From Mahella australiensis 50-1 BON (lineage in GTDB: Bacteria; Bacillota; Clostridia; Mahellales; Mahellaceae), in assembly GCF_000213255.1 (NCBI RefSeq), contig NC_015520.1, positions 248,001 to 312,000 of the forward strand: a stretch of 64,000 nucleotides of DNA, read 5' to 3'. A program made the position numbers and the translations under genes. The notes below the pieces were generated by a model. That model did not search any database and was not told the DNA's origin. It was given only the letters and a program-made list of their open reading frames with translations. Below, one piece after another: positions 1 to 8,980 of the stretch (its first letter is position 1; each line of letters begins with the position of its first letter).

Positions 1-3000
1 AGCGTATGCAGCGTATATGAGCCGCTGAGGGCATTTTTGGGCACCTCGTTGTACGATGTCTGTCCATCGGCCAGCTTTTTGACTATGGGTGACTGGATGC
101 TGCTGCCGCTGCTGTCCAGAGCATTTATGATTATATCTGCGCCTTTTTGCAGGCCCATGAATCCTGCGTTAAATATTCGCTTGTCGCCCGATATCCTGTA
201 ATCGGACAGCGTGCGTTCGGCACCTCCTGCCGTTATCACTACAGAAGACACGGCGTTGCCGGTGGTTACGGTTATATCGGTGATGTAGGCCGTGCCGAAT
301 GAGGTGTGGGCAATGTCTATAGTGTATATGTGCTTTGCGGGCACCACGATGTATATGGATGTGGTGGGCATGCTGTCCAGCCATCCTGCCAGCGTGCCGT
401 CGTTTATGGCATCTTCAAGGCTAACGGTGGCAGACGGTGCGTTTCCGGTGATGGTGAAGTTGCCGGCGTTTATATCGGCGTTGGCCACAGCCAGCGCAGT
501 CTTTGGTATTACAAGGCTTATCACCTGGTCCTGCGCTATATCATAGCCTGTCACTGCCGGGAACCTCAGCGTCAGCGTGCGCTTGTCGGCTGACAGTGTG
601 ATTATGTCGGAAGGATTGGCCGAAGATAAGGCCGATTGCACCTTTTTCCATTGGTCGGATTGCGACGATGCCGATAGACCTTTTGTTAAAGCGCCGGCCT
701 TTTGTTTATTCGACGCTGTATCCGCCGCCCATGTGTTGTTGGCCAACGTTATGTTTATGGCGGCGCTGCCGGCTGTTATGCCATCCTCCGGCACAGCGGC
801 CGGCGAGATGGACGCGGTCGTCGAAGCGCCTATATTTATGGCCGGCGTGGCGCTTACATTGCTGTTGGCGCCGTTTATGAGCTCCTTGGGTATGGTCAGC
901 GTTACCTGGCCGCTCATATTATATCCCGGCACTGGCGGCAGTTTTATGGTTATCTGGTTGCCTTTCAGCGTTATATTCTTTGGGTTGGTCAGCAGGATTT
1001 CCTTTATGGGGGCCCATGCCGCACCGTAAAATCCGTTCAGCAGAGTGTTCAGGTTTGCGCTGTCCGATACGGCGTCGCTTACCCACGATGCGTTGTTGAG
1101 CGTTATAATGATGGTCTTACCGCCTTTTTGCACCGTCGGCGCGTCGAATACGCCGGTCAGTACCGTGCCGGACAGCGCAGCGCTGACGGCGTATATTGTG
1201 AATGTCGGCGAGGCGGTGATATCGGTATTGGATGTGGTCAGAAGGCTGCTGTCTATGCTAAGCTGCACGCTCATGTCGCTGCTTATGTCGAAATCCGATT
1301 TGGCCGGCAGCGTTATGTCTATCGTGGATGAATTGACCAGCCTTACTGTAGCGCCTGCTATGACGCTGTCCCATGCAGATGAGGACGGCGTTTCGGTAAA
1401 TCCGGACAAGAGCTGCGCGCGCTTTGTCGCATTGCTTTCTATGTCGGGCGCCCATGCGTCGCCTTTCAGGGTCACCCTTATGATCTTGCCGCCGCGCGCT
1501 ATGTCTATTTCAGATGTTTTGGACAGTATCGTGCCGGATATGGCAGCAGTTTGGCCTGTGACAGCCTTTATAATGAAGGCATCGTGTACGGCGGGTATGG
1601 CGGCGTCGGTCAAACCGTCACCCACCGATATGCCGGCAAAGTCTACTGCCATGTCCGACGATATGTTGAATGCGGGCACCGCGGGCAGAGTTACGGTCAG
1701 CTTTGTATCGCTGTTGCGGGCGACAGTGCCCTGCGCCTTGACGGCATCTATCACTTCCTGCCATGCGCTCCCGCCGGCAGTGAATTTATCCAGCAGCATC
1801 TCGCGCTTGGATCGGCTGGTGGCTATGTCGCCGGCCCATTTTGCATTGGTCAGCGTTAAAATGATGGTCTTGCCGCCTGAGGCTATGGCGCTTTCATCTG
1901 CCGATAAGGCGGTGCCGGTGAGGGATAGGGCTTTGTCTGCTGTGATAATAAAGCTCATGGTGTCCAGCCGATAACTGTATTCGAGCAGCGTCGGCAGTAT
2001 GCTTATATTTACGGTCTGATTGGCGGTTATATTGTAATTTGTCACTGCCGGCAGCGTTATGGTCAACTTTTTATTGCCATCCGATAACGCTAACGCAGCC
2101 GGTCCGGCCGCTTTCAGCGCATTGGTTACCTTGACCCATTCGGTTTGTTCGCTTCTTGCGGTTATACTGTCAAACAGCGCGTCCCTTTTGGCTTTGCTGG
2201 ATGCTATATCACCGGCCCAATGGTTGTCGGTCAGCGCTATGACGAGGGTCCTGCCGCCGGCTTTTATATCGCTTTCAGAGGCAGACAAGGCGGTGCCGCT
2301 CAATTGAGCTGTTGTATCGGACGGTGTTATGGTAAATGACGGTTGCGAATCCTTGAGCGTGCCGTCTACTGTTACCAGGCTTGCCAGCGCTGCGGTGTCC
2401 AATGTTATGGTTTGCGCGCCGGATATATTGTATTCAGGTACTGCCGGCAGGGTTATAGTCGCTGTTTTGCCATCGCTGGATACATCTAGCGTAGAAGCGG
2501 GGTCAGCGGCCTTGAGCGCTGCCTTTACCTTGTCCCATTCCCCGCTTTGGGAAGATGCTGTCAGGCAGTCGAATAATGCCTCGCGGTTTGTCGTGGCATA
2601 CACGATGTCATGCCATGAGCCGTTATTGAGCGATATTGAAAGCCTCCTGCCGCCACGCACTATATCGGCTTCGCCGGCTGCGGTGGCGGTACCTGATATG
2701 AAGGCCTCGGATTCGGCCTTTACTGTTAAAGCGGGCGGGATTGATACGAGGTCGGACGAGTTGGCGAGCAGCGATGATGGTATATTGACCGTTATGGTTT
2801 GGTCATACTTTATGTCATAGCCGCTGACCGCCGGCAACGTTATAGTCAGGGCCTGCCCGCTTGCATTGAATGCATCGGGATTATTTCTCAGCGCGTCTTT
2901 GATTTTATTCAGCTCTTGACTTTCCGAGCCGGTAGTCATCGCGTTGACCAGTGCGTTGCACTTGGCTGTTTTGGTGCTGCCGCTGTCCAGCGCCCAACTG

Positions 3001-3185
3001 TTGCTGTCCAACGTTATTGTTATTGTGCTGCCGCCGGTTATGACAGATTCGTTTATGGTATCAGGCGATATGGTGGCCCCGGCTGCATATGTAGATGCGG
3101 GAAACAGCGCGAGCACCAGCAAGGCCGCCATCATGGCTGCGCTTAAGCGCATTAGATGGCAGGCATGTGTTTTTTTGAAATGCAA
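1..3185 (-). CDS. Secreted surface protein with seven tandem repeats (3' end outside window)
   Basis: The frame is open from a TTG at 3185 to the left edge, about 1,061 codons without a stop; the plus-strand frames opposite it are shadows. The TTG follows AAAGGGG by nine bases; an in-frame ATG at 3152 is the alternative start. A minus-strand TATAAT lies at 3218-3223. The N-terminus has a signal peptide (hydrophobic MRLSAAMMAALLVLALFP, probable cleavage after STYA). Behind it are seven diverged copies of a unit of about 125 residues, each with a GG(K/R)-x-I/L core, a Trp-x-x-D-I turn, a second Trp before a short helix and an LTITLPAV-like strand. The last part before the edge (roughly residues 840-1061) is a different domain. 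Sorting signal or wall anchor would be in the missing C-terminus. I do not recognise the family; the architecture suggests an extracellular or S-layer-associated protein. It is divergent from the wall-associated protease at 3378. Confidence 0.8.
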   Translation of the reverse strand, partial: MHFKKTHACHLMRLSAAMMAALLVLALFPASTYAAGATISPDTINESVITGGSTITITLDSNSWALDSGSTKTAKCNALVNAMTTGSESQELNKIKDALRNNPDAFNASGQALTITLPAVSGYDIKYDQTITVNIPSSLLANSSDLVSIPPALTVKAESEAFISGTATAAGEADIVRGGRRLSISLNNGSWHDIVYATTNREALFDCLTASSQSGEWDKVKAALKAADPASTLDVSSDGKTATITLPAVPEYNISGAQTITLDTAALASLVTVDGTLKDSQPSFTITPSDTTAQLSGTALSASESDIKAGGRTLVIALTDNHWAGDIASSKAKRDALFDSITARSEQTEWVKVTNALKAAGPAALALSDGNKKLTITLPAVTNYNITANQTVNISILPTLLEYSYRLDTMSFIITADKALSLTGTALSADESAIASGGKTIILTLTNAKWAGDIATSRSKREMLLDKFTAGGSAWQEVIDAVKAQGTVARNSDTKLTVTLPAVPAFNISSDMAVDFAGISVGDGLTDAAIPAVHDAFIIKAVTGQTAAISGTILSKTSEIDIARGGKIIRVTLKGDAWAPDIESNATKRAQLLSGFTETPSSSAWDSVIAGATVRLVNSSTIDITLPAKSDFDISSDMSVQLSIDSSLLTTSNTDITASPTFTIYAVSAALSGTVLTGVFDAPTVQKGGKTIIITLNNASWVSDAVSDSANLNTLLNGFYGAAWAPIKEILLTNPKNITLKGNQITIKLPPVPGYNMSGQVTLTIPKELINGANSNVSATPAINIGASTTASISPAAVPEDGITAGSAAINITLANNTWAADTASNKQKAGALTKGLSASSQSDQWKKVQSALSSANPSDIITLSADKRTLTLRFPAVTGYDIAQDQVISLVIPKTALAVANADINAGNFTITGNAPSATVSLEDAINDGTLAGWLDSMPTTSIYIVVPAKHIYTIDIAHTSFGTAYITDITVTTGNAVSSVVITAGGAERTLSDYRISGDKRIFNAGFMGLQKGADIIINALDSSGSSIQSPIVKKLADGQTSYNEVPKNALSGSYTLHT
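700..3060 (-). repeat. Seven protein-coding repeats of about 375 bp
   Basis: The GG(K/R)-type core of successive units is encoded near 3030, 2650, 2255, 1870, 1488, 1118 and 757, a spacing of 361 to 395 bases. The copies are diverged at the DNA level but keep the Gly-Gly, Trp-x-x-Asp and LPAV positions. The first and last units are the weakest matches. They lie inside the surface-protein gene. Confidence 0.75.
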
Positions 3186-3319
3186 TATTATCTGCCCCTT
3201 TCTTAATTATGTTTCTTATTATATCATTCGGAAAGGGACGTGCATTTCTTTATGAATCGAAGGCAAAATTTCTATTGTACAGCAATCTAAAATATGGTAT
3301 TATTGAGGCGACAGGGAAG

Positions 3320-3348
3320 TATTCATTTTCCATAGAATATGGTATAAT
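3320..3348 (+). promoter_or_regulatory. Probable promoter of the subtilisin-fusion gene
   Basis: A perfect TATAAT lies at 3343-3348, with a weak -35 (TATTCA, 3320-3325) at 17 bp. The sequence AATATGGTAT around it also occurs near 3291-3300, so a second, weaker start upstream is possible. Confidence 0.5.
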
Positions 3349-3377
3349 AGTTCCAGCAGATATGAGGGGTGATCTCG

Positions 3378-6300
3378 ATGAAAAAACTGAAGAAATTAAA
3401 AAGCGTTTTGGTGCTCGCGCTGGTATTTGCACTGTTGGCGGGTCTGCAGCCGACCATAGCCGCGCCGCAGCCGGATGTGCCGGAGCAGCAGCCGGCCATA
3501 GCGGTGCAGCGGAGCGCTGACATAAACGCTGAAGATATATACAGCAGGCTGGCTGACAGCAAAGCATCGACGTTGTCAGTGCCCGATGGCGCCAAAGTCC
3601 AGGGAAACCGCATTATAGTCAAATTAAACGAGGGTTATATGCCCGAGTGGAAGAATTACGGGCTGACGGTGGACCAGGATGAGCTGGCGTTGAGCAAGAG
3701 GAACATATATGTGGTGAATGCCCCAGAAGGGGCCGATGTTGCCTCTATAGCCCGGCAGTTGAGTGCGCTGCCCGGCGTCGAGTATGCTCAGCCTGATTAT
3801 GTTTATGAGATGGATATCGAGCCTAACGATGAATATTATCCGAATCAGTGGGGATTAAAGAAGATAAATGCGCCCAAGGCATGGGGTATAACGCAAGGCA
3901 GCGCGAAGGTGACGGTGGCTGTGCTTGATACGGGCGTGGATGCACGTCATCCGGACCTTAAAGACCGCGTGCTGGAGGGCTATGATTTTGTCAATAATGA
4001 CTCTTATCCGTCGGATGATAACGGTCATGGTACTATGGTAGCCGGCGTCATAGCGGCTGTGGCCAATAATGGCACAGGCATAGCCGGCGTGGACAGAAGG
4101 TGCAAGATACTGCCTGTTAAAGTAGCCACTGCGGACGGTTATTTTTATTCGTCAGATGTCATAGAGGGCATATATTATGCTGTCGATGGGGGCGCCGATG
4201 TGATAAATATGAGCTTCGGCGGTGAACTCGACGTCTTAGCTGATAGGCCGGTTTCGGAGGCTTTGCTCTATGCCGGGCAAAAGGGCGTGCTGCTCGTGGC
4301 TGCATCGGGCAATGAGGGTACGGCCGTAAGCTTTCCGGCGCTTTATGCGCCTGTCATAGCGGTGGGCGCCGGCGATGAACAAGACGTCATAACTGATTTT
4401 TCCAACCATGGTCCACCGCTGGATGTAGCTGCGCCGGGCGTAAATATATACACGACTTACAGCGATGGGAGAAAGGCTACTTATGCGTCTGCTGACGGTA
4501 CGTCGCTGGCTGCGCCTTTTGTATCGGCTGCCGCTTCATTGCTGCTGGCCAAAGACCCGGATCTTACGCCGGCCGAGGTCGAGTACCTTATAGAGTCGTC
4601 GGCTGCAAAGCCCGCGTCCATGGCAGGTGATGAATGGAACGAGTATTATGGCTACGGCAGGCTGGATGCCTATGCGGCGCTCAAGCAGGAGCTGCCCGAC
4701 TTGTCGGCCGATGTTCCGGATGATCTGCAGCAGGCCGAAATGCTCTATGCGGGCAAGGGCGTGAGCCAGCGCGTGGATATGCCGACTGATTTGGACTGCT
4801 ATAAAGTAGAGGTCACTTCTTCGGGCAGCGTTAAAGTAGCAGTGGATGCACCGCCCAATCTCGACATGGCGGCAGCGGTGTATGACGGCGGCGGGAATCT
4901 TCTCGATGTGTTCGATAATGCGCCTGTGGGCAGGGATGAAATTTTTTCGTTCGCCGCGAGGACGGGTACATATTATATAGTGCTGCTCGATGTAAATTTG
5001 CACTGGTCGGCGGAGCCGTATGGCGTAAGCGTATCCGGGCCGGTAAAAACCTCACAGCGGCCTGATGCCGTTGGCGGGCAGCCGGCATCTAACGACCTTT
5101 ATCTGAACAGCTATTATGCCATATCCAGCTATAATGAGAAGGATTATGCGTCTAAAAGCGATCAGGTGGCATTGGCATGGGGTGAGATAAGGCAAAACAA
5201 CAGCGGCGTATATTTCTCCCAGCGGAAGAAGGAGAATGGCAAGCAATACGATTACGGCGTGCCCGAGGGCAATATCCAGTCGCTGGTAGACGATATGAGG
5301 GATGGCGGAGCTAAGCTGATGCTGTCGGTGTTTATGGACGATAAGGATATAGCCGATGCGTTGCTGGCCTCCCCCGATAAAGTAATAGCTCAGATGACAG
5401 AGGATTTCGGCATAAAGTATTATGATTATTATAACGGCACGTATAGCTATGTGTTGGACGAAATCGGCGGAGCGGTCGAGTACGACGGTATTATAGTGGA
5501 TTTCGAGGGGCTGACATCGGAGAACAGGGCCAGATTTAATGCGTTTCTGGAGAAATTGAGCAAAGCCATGCCGGGAGATAAGCTGCTCGGCGTATGCGTG
5601 CAGCCGTACTATGACGGTTATGACTACAGCCACATAGGGAGGGTGGCCGATCAGGTCATACTCATGGCCCACGATTATCAACTGACCAGGGCTGCCGAGC
5701 CGGCATCCGCGCCATATCCATCTGTAAGGAAAGCGGTGGAGCAGGCCGTAGCCTATATACCGCCGCAGAAGATATTGCTGCAGGTGTCTATGGCACCCGT
5801 GCAATGGCAGGCAGGCTCGTATACGCCTGTTACCCCGACATACAGCGCCATGCAAAACGCCCTGGCCAGCAGCACCGTCGATGAGGTGACTCCGATAGGG
5901 TACAGGTACGATAGCAAATACGGTGTGGGCTATGCTTACCTTAAACGCCAGAAGGCGGACGGTACATATATTGAGGATGAATTCTTCTATGAGGATAAGA
6001 AGAGCATAACGTCCAAGACGAGGCTGGCAGAGGAATTCGGATTAAAAGGCATTTCGATATGGCGGCTGGGGCTGGGCGCTACTGACCTCATGGATTATAT
6101 GCTGGGCAAAGCCGTGCCATCCGAACGCTTGAGCGGCACTGACCGTTACACCACCGCTGCCGCAGTCAGCCGCAGGGGGTGGCCGGTCGGCGCTGATGCC
6201 GCGGTGCTGGTCAGCGGTAAATCGTTTGCCGATGCGCTGGCCGGCACGACTTTGGCCTATGCTAAAGATGCGCCGGTGCTGTTGACCGATCCGTATGAGC

Positions 6301-7016
6301 TGTCGGATGCTGCGGCCGATGAATTATATCGCCTGGGCGTGAAAAAGGTGTATATATTAGGAGGTACAGGAGCTGTGTCGAAAGCTGTCGAAGGTGCTGT
6401 GAAGTCTATGGGTATTTCTGTCGAACGCATATGGGGCAGCGACAGGTATAAGACGGCGGTTGCAATAGGGCAGTATATACAGCGCAAGTCCGGTACAGCC
6501 CTGATAGCCACCGGGTATAATTTCGCCGACGCGCTGGCAGCGGCGCCGTTTTGCGCGGCGAAGGGCATACCGATATTATTTGCGGACAAAGACGACTTGA
6601 ATGAGGATACCAGGGCTGCTCTTAAGGCGTGGGGCATAACCGATGTGCTGATAGCCGGCGATACGGGGGCGGTGCCTGCGGCGGCCGAGTATGAGATAAA
6701 CGCCATGGGTATACAGACCAAGAGATTGGCCGGGCCCGACAGATATGCGACGGCCGTAGAGATAGCCAATCATTTCGGCAAGACCGGTTTTAGCGAGATA
6801 ATGCTGGCTACCGGCGGCAATTTCCCCGATGCGCTGTCAGGCGCTGCTTTTGCCGCTCAGCGCGGTATGCCTATCATACTCGTACCACCTAGAGGCATAA
6901 AAGATGAGGTGGTAGATTATGCCGCTCAGTCGCGCCTTGCGCGCGTATATGTGGCGGGCGGCACAGGCGCGGTATCCGATGCCGCACTTAAAGCTGTGAC
7001 GCTGCCGTATAAATAA
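3378..7016 (+). CDS. Cell-wall-anchored subtilisin-like protease fused to a GH18-like domain and three CWB2 repeats
   Basis: Start chosen at ATG 3378 behind GAGGGGTGAT (3365-3373). A signal peptide (KSVLVLALVFALLAGL) leads a propeptide-like region. The S8 peptidase domain (about residues 150-430) has the triad: Asp184 in VLDTGVD, His217 in GHGTMVAG and Ser376 in GTSLAAPF. Residues about 465-560 resemble a pre-peptidase C-terminal beta domain. Residues about 580-910 look like the GH18/YaaH fold, with the catalytic motif DGIIVDFE (DGxxxDxE) near residue 710. Residues about 910-1212 are three CWB2 repeats (RLSGTDRY, VERIWGSDRY, TKRLAGPDRY), which bind secondary wall polymers. Family knowledge supports a secreted, wall-bound enzyme; combined protease and glycosidase activity is inference. 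It stands alone, divergent from the surface repeat protein, and could process surface proteins or turn over peptidoglycan. Confidence 0.9.
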   Translation: MKKLKKLKSVLVLALVFALLAGLQPTIAAPQPDVPEQQPAIAVQRSADINAEDIYSRLADSKASTLSVPDGAKVQGNRIIVKLNEGYMPEWKNYGLTVDQDELALSKRNIYVVNAPEGADVASIARQLSALPGVEYAQPDYVYEMDIEPNDEYYPNQWGLKKINAPKAWGITQGSAKVTVAVLDTGVDARHPDLKDRVLEGYDFVNNDSYPSDDNGHGTMVAGVIAAVANNGTGIAGVDRRCKILPVKVATADGYFYSSDVIEGIYYAVDGGADVINMSFGGELDVLADRPVSEALLYAGQKGVLLVAASGNEGTAVSFPALYAPVIAVGAGDEQDVITDFSNHGPPLDVAAPGVNIYTTYSDGRKATYASADGTSLAAPFVSAAASLLLAKDPDLTPAEVEYLIESSAAKPASMAGDEWNEYYGYGRLDAYAALKQELPDLSADVPDDLQQAEMLYAGKGVSQRVDMPTDLDCYKVEVTSSGSVKVAVDAPPNLDMAAAVYDGGGNLLDVFDNAPVGRDEIFSFAARTGTYYIVLLDVNLHWSAEPYGVSVSGPVKTSQRPDAVGGQPASNDLYLNSYYAISSYNEKDYASKSDQVALAWGEIRQNNSGVYFSQRKKENGKQYDYGVPEGNIQSLVDDMRDGGAKLMLSVFMDDKDIADALLASPDKVIAQMTEDFGIKYYDYYNGTYSYVLDEIGGAVEYDGIIVDFEGLTSENRARFNAFLEKLSKAMPGDKLLGVCVQPYYDGYDYSHIGRVADQVILMAHDYQLTRAAEPASAPYPSVRKAVEQAVAYIPPQKILLQVSMAPVQWQAGSYTPVTPTYSAMQNALASSTVDEVTPIGYRYDSKYGVGYAYLKRQKADGTYIEDEFFYEDKKSITSKTRLAEEFGLKGISIWRLGLGATDLMDYMLGKAVPSERLSGTDRYTTAAAVSRRGWPVGADAAVLVSGKSFADALAGTTLAYAKDAPVLLTDPYELSDAAADELYRLGVKKVYILGGTGAVSKAVEGAVKSMGISVERIWGSDRYKTAVAIGQYIQRKSGTALIATGYNFADALAAAPFCAAKGIPILFADKDDLNEDTRAALKAWGITDVLIAGDTGAVPAAAEYEINAMGIQTKRLAGPDRYATAVEIANHFGKTGFSEIMLATGGNFPDALSGAAFAAQRGMPIILVPPRGIKDEVVDYAAQSRLARVYVAGGTGAVSDAALKAVTLPYK

Positions 7017-7053
7017 CCCAGCAAAACGGCGAAATAATGTGATTGAGTGAGCA

Positions 7054-7086
7054 AAACGGCCCTTATATTGTCATAAGCGGCCGTTT
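7054..7086 (+). terminator. Hairpin after the protease gene
   Basis: AAACGGCC-CTTAT pairs with ATAAG-C-GGCCGTTT with one bulged C. Only three T follow, so it is a weak intrinsic terminator or a processing hairpin. Confidence 0.45.
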
Positions 7087-7201
7087 ACTCATATATCTGG
7101 CATTTTGGAGCTTTATTGGGCTTTTATTATCCGCGCTTATAGGGTAGAATAGCAATGAATATAGAAAGAGCGCGCAGGCGTTCTAAAAGGTGGGTTTTAA
7201 T

Positions 7202-8980
7202 ATGGATATTTTCAAGCGGCTGTGGGGTTACGTGCATCCATACAGGCTGCAATTCGTGCTGACTACCGTAGCGTTGCTGGCTGCCGCAGGAGCGGGCATG
7301 ATCAATCCTTATCTTACGGGATTGTTGATAGACCGCGTGGTAAAGGGCGGAGAGCTGGAGCTCTTGTGGCCGCTGGCAGCGGGGCTGGTTGCAGTCAGTT
7401 TAGTGGGTGCCGTGCTGCAGTATACGCACAGCTATTCGTTTGAAAACCTCTCTCAAAAAGTCATATATTCCATTCGCCATGCCATGTACAGGCATCTTCA
7501 GCAATCATCGTTTTCATTTTATGACAGGGCGAGGACAGGCGAGCTCATGTCGCGTTTGACAGGGGACCTGGAGGGCATACGCGCCTTTATGGTAGGCGGT
7601 TTTCCAACGCTTATATCCAGCATGGTGATATTCGTAGGCGTGACCATTATATTATTCAATATGAACGTAGGCTTGACGCTGGTGTGCCTGTCCTTCTCGC
7701 CGCTTTTGGCGATTACGGCCGTAAACTTCGACAGGCGTATAAGGCAGGCTTACCGCGATATACGCAGTCAGATGGCGACGTTCAACAGCTTTTTGCAGGA
7801 GAATATTACCGGCATACGCGTCGTCAAAGCCTTTGCCCGCGAGAAATATGAGATAGAACGTTTCCAGGCAGAGAACAGCGAGGTCTATAAGAAAAATATG
7901 GTGGCGGGATTGCTGAATGGCCGTTTCGGACCGCTGCTGGAACTGCTGAGCGGCATGAGCGTGGTGGTGCTGGTATGCTACGGGGGATGGCTGGTCATAG
8001 ACGGCCAGATGACAGTGGGTACGCTGGTGGCGTTTAACGGCTATCTTTGGTCTCTTATATGGCCTATGCGGCAATTGGGTATGTTGCTGAATATGACCGG
8101 CCAAGCCATATCATCCGGCCAGCGTATATTTGAATTGCTGGATACCAATACCTCCATGCCGGTTAAACCGGATGCATATAAGCCCGATAAGGTGCGCGGC
8201 GATGTGCTTTTTGACAATGTGACCTTCAAGTATGAAGATAACGTAGTGCTTCAGGATATCGATATAGATGCGCCGGCCGGCAAGAAGGTGGCCATCATGG
8301 GCGCTACCGGTGCCGGCAAAACATCCATCGTCAACCTGATATGCCGTTTCTATGACCCTCAGAAAGGCCGTGTGCTGGTCGATAACGTTGACGTAAGGGA
8401 TTGGGACTTAAAAACGCTTAGACGCAGCGTGTCGGTGGTCATGCAGGAAACCTTTTTGTTCTCTGATACTATAGCTAATAATATAGCCTACGGAAAAGAC
8501 GACGCATCTATGGATGAGATCATAGCGGCGGCCAAGGCGGCGTGCGCGCATGACTTCATAATGGAGATGCCGGAAGGCTACGATACGGTGGTGGGCGAGC
8601 GCGGCGTGGGCTTATCCGGCGGACAGAAGCAGCGCATAGCCATAGCGCGCGCGCTTCTGGTCAGCGCCCCCATACTTATATTGGATGATGCCACCTCCAG
8701 CGTGGATATGGAGACCGAGCATAAGATACAGCAGGCGCTCAAGCGCCTGATGGCAGGGCGCACGACGTTTATCATAGCCCATCGCATATCGGCTGTAAAG
8801 GATGCCGACGAGATCATAATATTGGAGAATGGGCGCATAGTCGAGCGTGGCACGCATGATCAGCTCCTCAAGCTAAGGGGCGTTTACTACGATATATTCA
8901 GGGATCAGTATAAGGATCTGGTGGTCGACGATATGGTAAAGAGCCGCCAGGAGATAGAGAGGATGGTGCGCCATGGCTAG
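7202..8980 (+). CDS. ABC exporter half-transporter, degenerate-site subunit
   Basis: Six-helix membrane domain (about residues 1-310) followed by an ATPase domain: a type IV/B exporter half of 592 residues, the usual length. Walker A GATGAGKTS is near residue 366 and the signature is canonical LSGGQKQR. Walker B ends LILDDATSS, with Asp where the catalytic Glu normally sits. Start chosen at ATG 7202, seven bases after AAGGTGG; a GTG at 7190 overlaps that site. It overlaps the next exporter gene by eight bases, so the two are translated together and very probably form a heterodimer like TM287/TM288 or BmrC/BmrD. Those export drugs, lipids or peptides; the substrate here is not visible. Confidence 0.92.
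   Translation: MDIFKRLWGYVHPYRLQFVLTTVALLAAAGAGMINPYLTGLLIDRVVKGGELELLWPLAAGLVAVSLVGAVLQYTHSYSFENLSQKVIYSIRHAMYRHLQQSSFSFYDRARTGELMSRLTGDLEGIRAFMVGGFPTLISSMVIFVGVTIILFNMNVGLTLVCLSFSPLLAITAVNFDRRIRQAYRDIRSQMATFNSFLQENITGIRVVKAFAREKYEIERFQAENSEVYKKNMVAGLLNGRFGPLLELLSGMSVVVLVCYGGWLVIDGQMTVGTLVAFNGYLWSLIWPMRQLGMLLNMTGQAISSGQRIFELLDTNTSMPVKPDAYKPDKVRGDVLFDNVTFKYEDNVVLQDIDIDAPAGKKVAIMGATGAGKTSIVNLICRFYDPQKGRVLVDNVDVRDWDLKTLRRSVSVVMQETFLFSDTIANNIAYGKDDASMDEIIAAAKAACAHDFIMEMPEGYDTVVGERGVGLSGGQKQRIAIARALLVSAPILILDDATSSVDMETEHKIQQALKRLMAGRTTFIIAHRISAVKDADEIIILENGRIVERGTHDQLLKLRGVYYDIFRDQYKDLVVDDMVKSRQEIERMVRHG

Noticed and set aside
577-2820. Long plus-strand frames opposite the surface repeat gene (for example 1045-1974)
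   Set aside because: They lack ribosome sites and domain-like sequence. The minus frame has a signal peptide and regular repeats.
5052-5855. 267-codon minus-strand frame inside the protease gene
   Set aside because: It lies opposite the GH18-like domain and its composition is a typical antisense shadow rich in His, Tyr and Ile.
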